From contig NZ_CP027557.1 of assembly GCF_014854695.1 (NCBI RefSeq), positions 186,001-250,000 of the forward strand: a DNA stretch of 64,000 nt, written 5' to 3'. Positions 23,591 to 32,451 of this stretch are shown here, piece after piece (the first letter of the stretch is position 1; the number at the start of each line of letters is the position of its first letter). A program made the position numbers and the translations under genes. The DNA is from Rhodococcus rhodochrous (GTDB lineage: Bacteria; Actinomycetota; Actinomycetes; Mycobacteriales; Mycobacteriaceae). The notes beneath the pieces are model-generated. The model was given only the letters and a program-made list of their open reading frames with translations. It ran no database searches and was not told the origin of the DNA.

Positions 23591-25092
23591 GACGAGACCT
23601 CCTCCGGGGATCTCTCGGGATCCCGCTTCCGCGGGACGAACCGGTCGGACCATCCGATCGCCACACCGGCGATGAGCAGTGCCATCGCATTGGTGACATC
23701 GAAATTGCGGAGTTCGGCGGTGAACCCGGTGACGAGCAGGCACAGCACGGCGAGGACGGCCGCGATCGCGAGCGGTTGCCCGGTGAGCCGACCCGGTGGC
23801 AACCTGCGGTAGGCGCGGACGAGTTGGACGACGAGCAGCACGAGCACCGTGATCCACAACAGACCACCGACGATGCCGAGTTCGGCGAAGATCCCCAGTT
23901 CCGTGAAGTGGGCGTCGATACCGAATCCGCCCTCCCACGGGATGCTCGGTCCCCACGCCCGGTGGAAGAAGGTGTTGACGGACACGAAACGCGCGACACC
24001 CCACCCGGTGAGCGGTTCCTCGCGGATCGCCCAGAAGGCCGTCGCCATAGCGTTGAGCCGGTCGTGGATCTCGCTCGTCGAACCCACGCCGCCGGCCTTC
24101 CGGTCGGCGCTGGTGAAGGTCGACCAGTTCATCGCGACCGCGACCACCATCGCCGTGGCCGTCAGGGCGAAGGCGCGGCGGAAGCCGCGGGCGCACAGCA
24201 GTCCGACGAGGACGACGATCCCGAACGCCAGCCACACCGCGCGTGTGTAGGTGAGGAAGACGCCGTAGGCGCAGGCCACGGCGATCACGGCGGCGAGGCG
24301 CCGGAGCCAGACGGGTTCGGATCTCTGCGAGGCCAGGACGACCGTGACGATGAATCCGAAGATGAGGATCGTCCCGTTGCCGACGGGCTGATTGGTGACA
24401 CCCACCGCGCGGCCCGGCCAGTGCTCGTTCTCGAGCATGTAGCGCGGCCACACCAGAGCGGTCGGGCCTTTGAGCTGGAAGATGCTCATCATCGCCGAGA
24501 ACGCCGCGATGGCGGTGACGGTCCAGAGCATGCCCCGCACCGCACGCTCCCGGTCGAAACTCAGGCGTCCCATGACGAAGACGGCGAACGGGATGACCGT
24601 GCCGATGATGATGAAGCGGGACACCGAGGTGGGTTGACTCGTCAGGGGAACCACCGCGGGGAAGCGGTGCGAGGCGAACATCGACCAGAAGTTCCACAGG
24701 ACGAACAGGCCCATGAAGATCTCGAGCATGCCCAGCTGCCGGATGCGATCGGGGCGCACGGTGATCCAGAGCCCGAACGACCCCAGCGCGACCGCGAAGA
24801 GGAAGACGAACAGATCGACGGGCAGCATGGGGATCTCGGGTGTGGGGAGCCGGAAGAACATTGCGACGATCAGCACGAGCACCGCGGTGGCCGGGTGGTA
24901 GACCGCCGCGGCGATGACGGCCAGTCCCACCGCCCCGGGCAGGATCAGCGCAAGCAGTTCGCCCGGGAGGACGAATGCGGCCAGGGCCGCGGCGACGAGC
25001 AGGCCCGCAGCCGTGGCGGCCGTGAGCGCCGCGCGTCCGAACCGGGCTCCCGACGATCGGATGCCCGGCCGGACGGTTCCTGCGGTGGTCAT
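23587..25092 (-). CDS. O-antigen ligase/polymerase-like membrane protein (Wzy)
   Basis: This 501-residue integral membrane protein has about 11-13 hydrophobic segments, beginning with AALTAATAAGLLVAAALAAFVLP and repeated through the chain. A large periplasmic loop lies before ALWITVLVLLVV, containing GWGVARFVSVNTFFHRAWGPS. The pattern matches the Wzy_C/O-antigen ligase superfamily (WaaL/Wzy), in which Arg/His-containing loop motifs act in polymerisation. In a Wzx-dependent locus it should be the polymerase joining flipped repeat units outside the membrane. The ATG overlaps the Wzz-like stop (ATGA), and its stop overlaps the next GT4 start in the same way. Confidence 0.87.
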   Translation of the reverse strand: MTTAGTVRPGIRSSGARFGRAALTAATAAGLLVAAALAAFVLPGELLALILPGAVGLAVIAAAVYHPATAVLVLIVAMFFRLPTPEIPMLPVDLFVFLFAVALGSFGLWITVRPDRIRQLGMLEIFMGLFVLWNFWSMFASHRFPAVVPLTSQPTSVSRFIIIGTVIPFAVFVMGRLSFDRERAVRGMLWTVTAIAAFSAMMSIFQLKGPTALVWPRYMLENEHWPGRAVGVTNQPVGNGTILIFGFIVTVVLASQRSEPVWLRRLAAVIAVACAYGVFLTYTRAVWLAFGIVVLVGLLCARGFRRAFALTATAMVVAVAMNWSTFTSADRKAGGVGSTSEIHDRLNAMATAFWAIREEPLTGWGVARFVSVNTFFHRAWGPSIPWEGGFGIDAHFTELGIFAELGIVGGLLWITVLVLLVVQLVRAYRRLPPGRLTGQPLAIAAVLAVLCLLVTGFTAELRNFDVTNAMALLIAGVAIGWSDRFVPRKRDPERSPEEVSS

Positions 25093-26600
25093 GGTGTTGC
25101 ACCCGGCTTGCCGGACAGCAGTGTCGCGGCGTCCCGGTCGGGATGGTGGCCGTTGGACGAGATCGCCGTCGTGTCGGGGCCGAGGCTGTCGATCCGTTCG
25201 TAGCGCACCGTGGCGAGGGACTCGCCCCGCTTGTCGCGGCGGAAGAGACGGCGGACGAGCGAGCGTCCGGTGCGGGGGTCGACGAGGACCGCGCCGAGCA
25301 GTTCGGCGTCGGCGAGCAGTTCGACAGCCTCGCGGGTGGGACCGACCCGTCCCGAGCGCCGATCCAGGACGAGCACGGTGCGGTCGCTCACGACACACGC
25401 AGAGTGGGCGAAGGGGTCCTCGGTGAGCGGCGGGACCTCGACGATCACGAGGTCGGCATCGGCCCGGAGCCGTCGCAGGAGGTGGGTGAACCGTTCGCGG
25501 TTGAGCGGGGCGTCCGGGTCGTCGAGGAGATCCCGGACGAGTGCCGTGCGTACCGTGACGGCATCGTCGGCCGCGGTGCGTTCCTGCACCGTGACGGTGT
25601 GCATGTCGGCGTGGAGCAGGACGACGCGCTCGCCCTCACCGGCCCAGAACTCGGCGATCGCCCGTGCCACCTGGCCGGTCGCCGGTGTCCGGGTGGGCGA
25701 GGCGACGGCCAGGGTCCCCGGCCGCGGTACCTGGCGATGTCCGGCGCGGGTCGCGAGGCGGACGAAGCCGAGATGCCGGGCGCGGCCCTTGCGCCGGCTT
25801 CCCCCGCGAGGGATCTCGACGACCGGATTCACTCCCGTCCTCGTGTGCACGTCGTGGGAGGTGCCGAGGGTGGGGGAGAACAAGGCGGCGAGAACTGCGG
25901 CGACGGAGCCGAGGACGAGGCCGCCGAGGAGTCCGACCAGCACGTTGCGGGACATGCTCGGTTCGGACATCGCGATGCCGGCGTCGGGCTGCAGGATCTG
26001 GAGCTGGTTGGTCGAGTCGCCCTGCAACTGCTGGATCAGCGTCTCGAGCTCGATGATCCGCTGGGTGGTGTAGGCGGGATCCGCACCTTCGGTGAGCAGT
26101 CTGCGCCGCTCGTCCAGCTGGCTGCGGAGTGCATCGAGGGAGGCGTCCTTCTCGGCCCGCCGCACCGCGTCGACGTCCCACCGGAAGTTCGTGGCCAGGG
26201 CCAGGGCGGCGTCCTTGGCTCCCACATCGGTACCGGCCGTTGCCTCGACGAAGATCATCGAGCTCGCGGCGGCGGTGCGTGCCTCGAAGGTCGTGCCCGG
26301 CGGGAGGTCGGTCGAATCCCGAAGTCGCGCTTGGTAGGCGGGATCATTGAACAGATCGATGTAGCCCCGCACCATGACGGCGTCCTCCTCGGGGACACGT
26401 CCCGGCGAGGAGACGATCAGCACCGTCCGGCCGGTGTAGCTCGGCTCGGCGGTGTAGGTGCTCACGGCCGACGCGATCACGGCTCCGAGCGTGATGAGAA
26501 GGACGAGGGGCCAGAAGTGGCGGATGCGCTGAAGTTGGATCCCGACGGTCGTCGCCGTGTCGAGCGTATCGGCGTCGGTCGTGGTGTTCGTGTGTGTCAT
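25089..26600 (-). CDS. Wzz-type chain-length regulator with degenerate tyrosine-kinase domain
   Basis: The N-terminal half is a Wzz chain-length determinant with membrane segments at about 30-48 and 219-241 and a coiled-coil-prone periplasmic region (150-195). The cytoplasmic C-terminal half (about 295-460) has the bacterial tyrosine kinase fold outline. It has a Walker A'-like VVLLHADMH (326-334) and a Walker B-like ADLVIVEVPP, but the normal Walker A GxxGxGK[ST] is replaced by ASPTRTPATGQ (300-310). No tyrosine cluster ends the protein, only one Tyr in VRYERID. It is therefore probably a non-catalytic regulator of chain length or polymerase assembly. It heads the operon with wzy and two GT4 genes and is divergent from the pyruvyltransferase unit. 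Confidence 0.87.
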   Translation of the reverse strand: MTHTNTTTDADTLDTATTVGIQLQRIRHFWPLVLLITLGAVIASAVSTYTAEPSYTGRTVLIVSSPGRVPEEDAVMVRGYIDLFNDPAYQARLRDSTDLPPGTTFEARTAAASSMIFVEATAGTDVGAKDAALALATNFRWDVDAVRRAEKDASLDALRSQLDERRRLLTEGADPAYTTQRIIELETLIQQLQGDSTNQLQILQPDAGIAMSEPSMSRNVLVGLLGGLVLGSVAAVLAALFSPTLGTSHDVHTRTGVNPVVEIPRGGSRRKGRARHLGFVRLATRAGHRQVPRPGTLAVASPTRTPATGQVARAIAEFWAGEGERVVLLHADMHTVTVQERTAADDAVTVRTALVRDLLDDPDAPLNRERFTHLLRRLRADADLVIVEVPPLTEDPFAHSACVVSDRTVLVLDRRSGRVGPTREAVELLADAELLGAVLVDPRTGRSLVRRLFRRDKRGESLATVRYERIDSLGPDTTAISSNGHHPDRDAATLLSGKPGATP

Positions 26601-26627
26601 GGGGTACCCCAGGTCCTCGGGAGACGA

Positions 26628-26690
26628 CGCTTCAAAACAATCTCAGAGTATCTTTTTACACGATAGAGCAGAGTTCTAGTTTGTTAAATC
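26628..26690. promoter_or_regulatory. Divergent AT-rich control element, EPS motif copy 4
   Basis: The plus strand contains CTAGTTTGTTAAA (26676-26688), like the motifs at 12532 and 17338. The minus strand contains CTCTGAGATTGTTTTG (about 26630-26645), reading toward the Wzz-like gene. The segment is strongly AT-rich compared with its surroundings and should hold both divergent promoters. Confidence 0.4.
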
Positions 26691-26706
26691 CCAAGTTTGG
26701 TGGATT

Positions 26707-28200
26707 ATGGATTCGAACCGTACCCATGAGCCTGATTCTGAGTATGCTTCGCTACACCGCACCGCCGGGGACTCCCGGACCCTCTCTCATCGAGGATCGG
26801 ATCATCGGATGATCGACAATCATTTCGGACTGCACTCGGACGAACCGGCCGCGCGGCCGGTCCGCATTCTCATCGAGAGCAGCGAGTACTGGCTTCGCAA
26901 CAACGGCGACCTGGCGATGCTCGAGGTCACGATCACGCGCCTGCGTCGCAGATGGCCCGACGCGCAGATCGGCGTGCTCACCGACGTCCCGCTCCTGCTC
27001 CGCGCCTACCACCCGACGGCGAAGGGGATCACCGTCCTCTCGACCGACCCCTGGGCCGAGCCGACGGTCGCCGAGGACTTCTTCGCTGCACTGGGACCGC
27101 ACATCGTCGGCCCGATCGCCCTCGGCATGGTCCGCTTCCGGGTGTGGTTCCCGCAGAAGGCACGCGGACTGCGCCGGCGGCTCGAGCGGCTCGTCCGCAC
27201 GCGTCTCCCGTCCGAACAGGCCGTGGAAGCGCCCGTCTCCGCCAGTGAGGCGGCCGCTCGCCGGCCGGTGCACCCGGGCAGCGCGGCCGCCGTCGAGAAG
27301 GCCTCCCTCCTGCTCGTGCTCGGAGGCGGCTACATCACCGATTCCGATGCCGCCCAGGCCCACCGTGTCTTCACCCTCATCGAGCACGCCTGCGACCACG
27401 GTGTTCCCGTCACCATGGTCGGCCAGGGCCTCGGACCGCTCGACGACCCCCTCCTGCAGAAACGCGCGGCCGAGGTGATGCCGCGCGTCGACTTCGTCTC
27501 CCTGCGGGAGAACCTTCGCGGCCCGGCCATCCTCGAACGGGCCGGTGTGCCGGACGATCGAATCCTCGTCACCGGCGACGACGCGATCGAACTCGCCTAC
27601 ACCGAATGCGACACCGGCCCCGGAACCGACATCGGCGTGTGCCTGCGTCTCGCCGCCTACGCACCCGTCTCGGAGATCGCCCGCGACACCGTCCGCAGGG
27701 TCGTGCAGGCCGTGGCCACCGAGTACTCCTCGACGCTGGTGCCGCTGATCATCGCGGAATACCGCTCCCAGGACCGTCGTTCGACATTGCCCATCGTGCG
27801 CGGAGCGGACTCGGTGGCCGAACCGCCACCCCGGTACACCTCACCTGGACAGCTCGTCGAACAGGTGTCGAGGTGCCGCGTCCTCGTGACCGGCGCCTAC
27901 CACCTCGCGGTGTTCGCGCTCTCGCGGGGAATCCCCGTGGTCGCCCTGTCGTCGACCCGCTACTACGACGACAAGTTCCGTGGCCTCGAGGACATGTTCG
28001 GCGGTGGCCTCACCCTGCTGCACCTCGACGATCCCGCGCTCGGAACCAAACTCGCAGATGCGATGCGCACCTCCTGGCAACAGGCGGACGAGGTCCGCGG
28101 TCGTCTGCGTGCCCGTGCCCGGGAGCAGATCCGCCTGGGACACGTGGCCTTCGAACACGTCTTCGCGCTCGCCGAACGGGCGCGGGTCGAGAACCACTGA
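26707..28200 (+). CDS. Polysaccharide pyruvyl transferase family protein
   Basis: This 497-residue protein belongs to the polysaccharide pyruvyl transferase family, which adds ketal-linked pyruvate from phosphoenolpyruvate to sugars of the polymer. The recognisable core starts PVRILIESSEYWLRNNGDLAMLEVTI. It continues with LLLVLGGGYITDSDAAQ, VPVTMVGQGLGPLDDPLLQKRA, FVSLRENLRGPAILERAG, VTGDDAIELAY and the late TGAYHLAVFALSRGIPVVALSS. The start is uncertain: ATG 26707 lies only 18 bases past the control motif, while ATG 26809 has GAGGA about 12 bases upstream and begins just before the conserved core. Pyruvate would add negative charge to the polymer. It heads a four-gene plus-strand operon. Confidence 0.87.
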   Translation: MDSNRTHEPDSEYASLHRTAGDSRTLSHRGSDHRMIDNHFGLHSDEPAARPVRILIESSEYWLRNNGDLAMLEVTITRLRRRWPDAQIGVLTDVPLLLRAYHPTAKGITVLSTDPWAEPTVAEDFFAALGPHIVGPIALGMVRFRVWFPQKARGLRRRLERLVRTRLPSEQAVEAPVSASEAAARRPVHPGSAAAVEKASLLLVLGGGYITDSDAAQAHRVFTLIEHACDHGVPVTMVGQGLGPLDDPLLQKRAAEVMPRVDFVSLRENLRGPAILERAGVPDDRILVTGDDAIELAYTECDTGPGTDIGVCLRLAAYAPVSEIARDTVRRVVQAVATEYSSTLVPLIIAEYRSQDRRSTLPIVRGADSVAEPPPRYTSPGQLVEQVSRCRVLVTGAYHLAVFALSRGIPVVALSSTRYYDDKFRGLEDMFGGGLTLLHLDDPALGTKLADAMRTSWQQADEVRGRLRARAREQIRLGHVAFEHVFALAERARVENH

Positions 28201-28247
28201 GACCACTGGGATCACCGAGCAGTACAGGTCGGAAGGATGTCGCCGGA

Positions 28248-29816
28248 GTGAGCAGCACGACCCCCGAAGAGACGGACCCTGCGGGCCGGACGGTGGAGAC
28301 CGGCCCCTCCGGGCGGTCGCTGATGTCCTCGATCGGACGGGTGGCCGGCGCGTCGACCGTCGCCTTGCTCTTCTGCGAACTGGTCTCGCTCGCTCAGACC
28401 GTCGCCCTCGCACGCCTGCTCACCCCGGCCGAGATCGGCATCTTCGTCGCGGGAACGGTTCTCACGACCTTCTTCGGCACATTCGTCGAAGGCGGACTGC
28501 GGTCGGGACTCATCCAGCGCGACACCGACGTCGCCGACGCGGCCGAGACCGTCTTCCGCGTGACCCTGCTGGCCGGGATCGTCATGAGCATCGGCGCGCT
28601 CGTGGCCGCACCCGTGATCGCGGCGATCTTCGACAACACCACCGCGGGGCTGGTCGCCGCCGCGACTTCCGGAGTACTGCTGGTCTATTCGGTCGCCAAC
28701 GTGCCGGAAGCCATGCTGCAACGCGAGTTCAGCGTCAAGAGGCGGCTGATCGTCGGTCCCGCCGTCGCCGTCAGCTACGCAACGGTCGCGGTGTCGACGG
28801 CCGCTCTCGGCTGGGGTGTGTGGAGCATGGTGGCCGGCACCTACGTCTCGTACATCACCCTGGTGGTGTCGGTCTGGTCGATCACCAGCTGGCGGCCGGG
28901 TCGCGGTCGCGCCTCGTTCGCCCTCTGGCGCGAACTCGCCCGATACGGAGCACCTCTCGTGTTCGGAATGATCGGCTCGCGCGTACAGGCGGCGACGGAG
29001 GCGGTGGTGGTCGGCCGAGGACTCAGCGCCTCCGACCTCGGCTTCTTCCGGTACGGCCAGCGGATCGCCCGGATCCCGGCGATGGCGATCATCGAGATCG
29101 GCTCGGTCGCACTGTTTCCTGCCTTTTCACGGATCGCCAAGGACCCAGGCAGGCTCGTCTCGGCCTATCTGCGCGCCCTGCAGTGGGCGACCATCGGTGC
29201 CGCCGCGTGTTCCGGATTGATGATCGCCGCCGGCACACCCGCCGTCGTCGTCGTGCTGGGGGAGCCGTGGCGCGGAGCCGGACCGGTGGTCGTCGCCCTG
29301 GCCGGTCTCAGCCTCGGCAAGGCGTTCATCTGCGTGAGCGAGGAGATCATCAAGGGATGCGGCCGGACGGGCCTGCTGAACTGGTACACACTCACCGAGG
29401 TCGGTGTGGGTCTGGTGCTCCTGCTCGTGTTCGTCGGATTCTTCGGCCTCGTCGGAGCAGCACTGTCCGTGTCGATCACGGCCATCGTCGTGGGGATCGT
29501 CGTCATGGCCCTCGCGAAGAGATGCATCCCGGTGTCGCTCTCGCAGCTCGCGGGTGCGATTCTTCCCCCGCTGCCCGCCGCGGCAGTCGCGACGGTAGTG
29601 CTTTGGTTGTTCGAACACCATCTCGCACAGAGCGATACGCACCCCACCCTCGTCGCCGTCGCCTTGCTGGCACTCGACGCACTCGTCTTCGCAGCCGCCT
29701 ATCTTCTGGCGCTCGGCGTGTTCGCGAGATCCGCCACGACCGACCTGGTCGGCACGGTCGGCCGACTTGCCGCAACCGCCGTCAGGACGAGGAGGGATAC
29801 CCGTGTCGATTCCTAG
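28248..29816 (+). CDS. Wzx-type polysaccharide flippase
   Basis: This 522-residue member of the MOP flippase superfamily (polysaccharide transporter type) moves the lipid-linked repeat unit across the membrane. Some 14 hydrophobic segments are evident, starting VAGASTVALLFCELVSLAQTVALARLLTPAEIG, the typical N-terminal Wzx motif. They continue through LFPAFSRIAKDP and a C-terminal LAALDALVFAAAYLLALGVF-like region. GTG at 28248 follows GGAAGGA by about 11 bases; the much longer upstream frame is antisense noise within the pyruvyltransferase gene. The 3' end overlaps the GNAT gene by 14 bases. It partners with the Wzy-like protein encoded on the other strand. Confidence 0.92.
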   Translation: MSSTTPEETDPAGRTVETGPSGRSLMSSIGRVAGASTVALLFCELVSLAQTVALARLLTPAEIGIFVAGTVLTTFFGTFVEGGLRSGLIQRDTDVADAAETVFRVTLLAGIVMSIGALVAAPVIAAIFDNTTAGLVAAATSGVLLVYSVANVPEAMLQREFSVKRRLIVGPAVAVSYATVAVSTAALGWGVWSMVAGTYVSYITLVVSVWSITSWRPGRGRASFALWRELARYGAPLVFGMIGSRVQAATEAVVVGRGLSASDLGFFRYGQRIARIPAMAIIEIGSVALFPAFSRIAKDPGRLVSAYLRALQWATIGAAACSGLMIAAGTPAVVVVLGEPWRGAGPVVVALAGLSLGKAFICVSEEIIKGCGRTGLLNWYTLTEVGVGLVLLLVFVGFFGLVGAALSVSITAIVVGIVVMALAKRCIPVSLSQLAGAILPPLPAAAVATVVLWLFEHHLAQSDTHPTLVAVALLALDALVFAAAYLLALGVFARSATTDLVGTVGRLAATAVRTRRDTRVDS

Positions 29817-31083
29817 AACCCATCCCGAGAAACACGGCTCCGCCGAGCTCGCCGCGGTCGCGCGGTCCGGGGAGGTGGTCCGGCTCCGGCCCCCGCGGTT
29901 CTCGGACCATCGGGAGTGGCGCCGGATCCGGCTGCGCGACCGGGCCATCATCGAACCGTTCTGGGCGGCCAGTGAGCTGTCCTGGGAGGCGCGGCACACC
30001 CAGGAGGAATGGGTGCAGGAGTGCCTGCACCTGCGATCCTGCCGCCGATCGCGCGGTTTCGTGATCGAGGTCGACGGGCGTTTCGCCGGACAGGTCAACC
30101 TGTTCGGCATCGATCACGTGAGCCGCTCCGCGGAGCTGGGTATCTGGATGGACTCGGCGGTGGGTGGCCGGGTCATCGGGCACCTGGCGATATCGATTTT
30201 GATGGACCACGCGTTCACCGCCCTGGGGCTGTACCGGCTCACCGCGCCGATCTGTGTCGACAACCTCCCGGCCGCCCGCGGCGCGGACCGGCTCGGGTTC
30301 GTCCGGGAGGCGACGATGAAGAAGTCCTTCGCGGCAGGGGGCCGTCGCAAGGACCACATCCTGTTCGCCATGACGGCCGATCGGGTGCCCGGCGAGGGAC
30401 TGACCGCGCAGTGGTCCGATCCCTCGGTTCCCCTCGTCCTGCCGGTGTGCTCCGTCGACCGGCGCATCTCGCCGAGAAGTCTCGCGACCGGCTGCCGCTT
30501 CGTGCTCGGTACCGCGAAACGGCTGGCCCCCGGACGAGCAGCGCTGCAAGCGGCACCTGCTCACGTCGGTGGGCTGATCCTGCGACCGGTCCACGCCCTG
30601 TCCGCTCCTCTGTTGCGACAACACCGCCGGGAGGAGGACGCCGTCCTGGAAGGGATGTGGCAACCGAGCTCACCGTGGGCGGGCTGGTCGGGGCACGCCT
30701 TCGGATACCGCGTGGAGAAGGACGGCCGGCACCTCGGCACGGTCGGTTTCGAACCGATCGATCTCGTCCGGCACGACGCCACACTGCGTGTGGACGCGAC
30801 CGGCGACGACAGTCACCGGGCGCTCCTGCAGGCAGCGGGATGGCTGCTCGACCGGGCGTTCGGGGTGCTGAACATCGAGCGGGTACAGACCGGGGTCGAT
30901 TCCTGCAACGCGGTGGCAGCCGGTTTCGCGAAGGCGCTCGGGCTCACCCTCGAAGGACGGATGCGAGGCATCACCACACACGACGACCGGCTGCGTGATC
31001 TCGACCTGTGGGCCAAGGTCGCGGACGGCAGCGCAGACAGCGAGACATACAAACTCGATCACGCAACCCCCGCGGGAGAATGA
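29803..31083 (+). CDS. Tandem GNAT (RimJ/RimL-like) acetyltransferase
   Basis: This 426-residue protein contains two GNAT-type N-acyltransferase domains. The first (about 20-195) has VVRLRPPRFSDHREWRRIR and the acetyl-CoA strand-helix RSAELGIWMDSAVGGRVIGHLAIS, followed by LTAPICVDNLPAARGADRLGFVRE. The second (about 285-415) repeats the order with GYRVEKDGRHLGTVGF, LRVDATGDDSHRALLQAAGWLLD and VQTGVDSCNAVAAGFAKALGL. GTG at 29803 has GGAGGG 6 bases upstream. In this locus it could acylate an amino group exposed by the PIG-L deacetylase or made by the PLP enzyme. The second domain is less canonical and may be structural. Confidence 0.82.
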   Translation: MSIPRTHPEKHGSAELAAVARSGEVVRLRPPRFSDHREWRRIRLRDRAIIEPFWAASELSWEARHTQEEWVQECLHLRSCRRSRGFVIEVDGRFAGQVNLFGIDHVSRSAELGIWMDSAVGGRVIGHLAISILMDHAFTALGLYRLTAPICVDNLPAARGADRLGFVREATMKKSFAAGGRRKDHILFAMTADRVPGEGLTAQWSDPSVPLVLPVCSVDRRISPRSLATGCRFVLGTAKRLAPGRAALQAAPAHVGGLILRPVHALSAPLLRQHRREEDAVLEGMWQPSSPWAGWSGHAFGYRVEKDGRHLGTVGFEPIDLVRHDATLRVDATGDDSHRALLQAAGWLLDRAFGVLNIERVQTGVDSCNAVAAGFAKALGLTLEGRMRGITTHDDRLRDLDLWAKVADGSADSETYKLDHATPAGE

Positions 31084-31085
31084 CG

Positions 31086-32432
31086 ATGACCGAATCCGTC
31101 GACCTATCAGCAAAATTCGACAGATCCGCCCACCTCCAGCGGCGCCTCCACGAACTCGTGCCCGGAGGTGCCCACACCTATGCCCGCGGCCCGGACCAGT
31201 ATCCCGAACACATGACGCCGATCCTCACCCACGGGGACGGCGCACACGTGTGGGACGTCGACGAGAACCGCTACGTCGAATACGGGATGGGACTGCGGTC
31301 GGTGACGCTGGGACACGGCTACCGCCCGGTCGTCGAGGCCGTCACCGAAGCCGTACGGAGAGGGACGAATTTCAGCCGTCCCACCCTCCTCGAAGTCGAA
31401 GCGGCCGAGGACTTCCTGTCGCTCGTGCCCGGCGCCGACATGGTCAAGTTCGCCAAGAACGGATCCGACGCCACCACCGCGGCGGTCCGTCTCGCGCGCG
31501 CCGTCACCGGGCGCGATCACATCGCGGTCTGCGACCACCCCTTCTTCTCCGTCGACGACTGGTTCATCGGAACCACGCCGATGAGCGCGGGCATCCCGGA
31601 GAGTTCGCGATCGCTCACGTTGCGCTTCCGCTACAACGACCTCGCATCGCTCGACGCTGCCCTCACGTCGCATCCGGTGGCGTGCGTAGTCCTCGAAGCG
31701 GCCACTGCTACAACAGAACCCGCATCCGGATTCCTCGAGGGAGTGCGCCGGCTGTGCGATCGCCACGGTGCGCTCATGGTGCTCGACGAGATGATCACCG
31801 GGTTCCGCTGGTCGGAGCACGGGGCGCAGTCGGTCTACGACGTGCGGCCCGACCTGTCGTGCTGGGGCAAGGCGATGGGGAACGGATTCCCCATCTCCGC
31901 GCTCGCCGGTCGCCGCGAGTACATGGAACTCGGCGGACTCGGGACCGACGCCGAACGGGTCTTCCTGCTCTCGACCACCCACGGACCGGAAGCGGCGTCG
32001 CTCGCAGCCTTCCGTGCAGTGGTACGTGCGTACGGGACCGAGCGGCCGATCGAACGGATGGAGGCTGCCGGAACGCGTCTGGCCACCGCGGTGAACGCGC
32101 TCTCGGCGGAGATGGGACTCGACGAGTACGTCCGGGTCGAGGGCAGACCGTCCTGCCTGGTGTTCTCGACGCGAGGACCCGACGGGACGCCCTCGCAGGA
32201 GTACCGGACGCTGTTCCTCGCGGAACTGCTCGACCGCGGGGTCCTGGGCCAGTCGTTCGTCGTGTCGGCGGCCCACACCGACGACGACATCGACCTCACC
32301 GTCGCCGCGGTGGAAGCGGCGCTCGTGGTGTACCGGAAGGCGATCGACGCCGGGAGCGTCCGGGGTCTCCTGCGCGGACGGCCGGTGGCGCCTGCGCTCC
32401 GCCGCTTCGCTGCCCCGCGCCGACTGCCGTAG
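31086..32432 (+). CDS. Class III PLP enzyme, glutamate-1-semialdehyde 2,1-aminomutase-like
   Basis: This 448-residue fold-type I PLP enzyme resembles glutamate-1-semialdehyde aminomutase and class III aminotransferases. It shows FAKNGSDATTAAVRLARA, LDEMITGFRW and the Schiff-base lysine in DLSCWGKAMGNGFPISALAG. TTHGPEAASLAA is the C-terminal phosphate-contact region. ATG 31086 is chosen because GGGAG is 7 bases upstream; ATG 31080, overlapping the GNAT stop, is also possible. In polysaccharide loci such paralogues may make an unusual amino sugar or amino-acid substituent rather than haem precursors. The gene order (flippase, GNAT, PLP) supports a tailoring role. It ends the EPS locus. Confidence 0.85.
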   Translation: MTESVDLSAKFDRSAHLQRRLHELVPGGAHTYARGPDQYPEHMTPILTHGDGAHVWDVDENRYVEYGMGLRSVTLGHGYRPVVEAVTEAVRRGTNFSRPTLLEVEAAEDFLSLVPGADMVKFAKNGSDATTAAVRLARAVTGRDHIAVCDHPFFSVDDWFIGTTPMSAGIPESSRSLTLRFRYNDLASLDAALTSHPVACVVLEAATATTEPASGFLEGVRRLCDRHGALMVLDEMITGFRWSEHGAQSVYDVRPDLSCWGKAMGNGFPISALAGRREYMELGGLGTDAERVFLLSTTHGPEAASLAAFRAVVRAYGTERPIERMEAAGTRLATAVNALSAEMGLDEYVRVEGRPSCLVFSTRGPDGTPSQEYRTLFLAELLDRGVLGQSFVVSAAHTDDDIDLTVAAVEAALVVYRKAIDAGSVRGLLRGRPVAPALRRFAAPRRLP

Positions 32433-32451
32433 CGGTCGGTGCAGGAAACGG

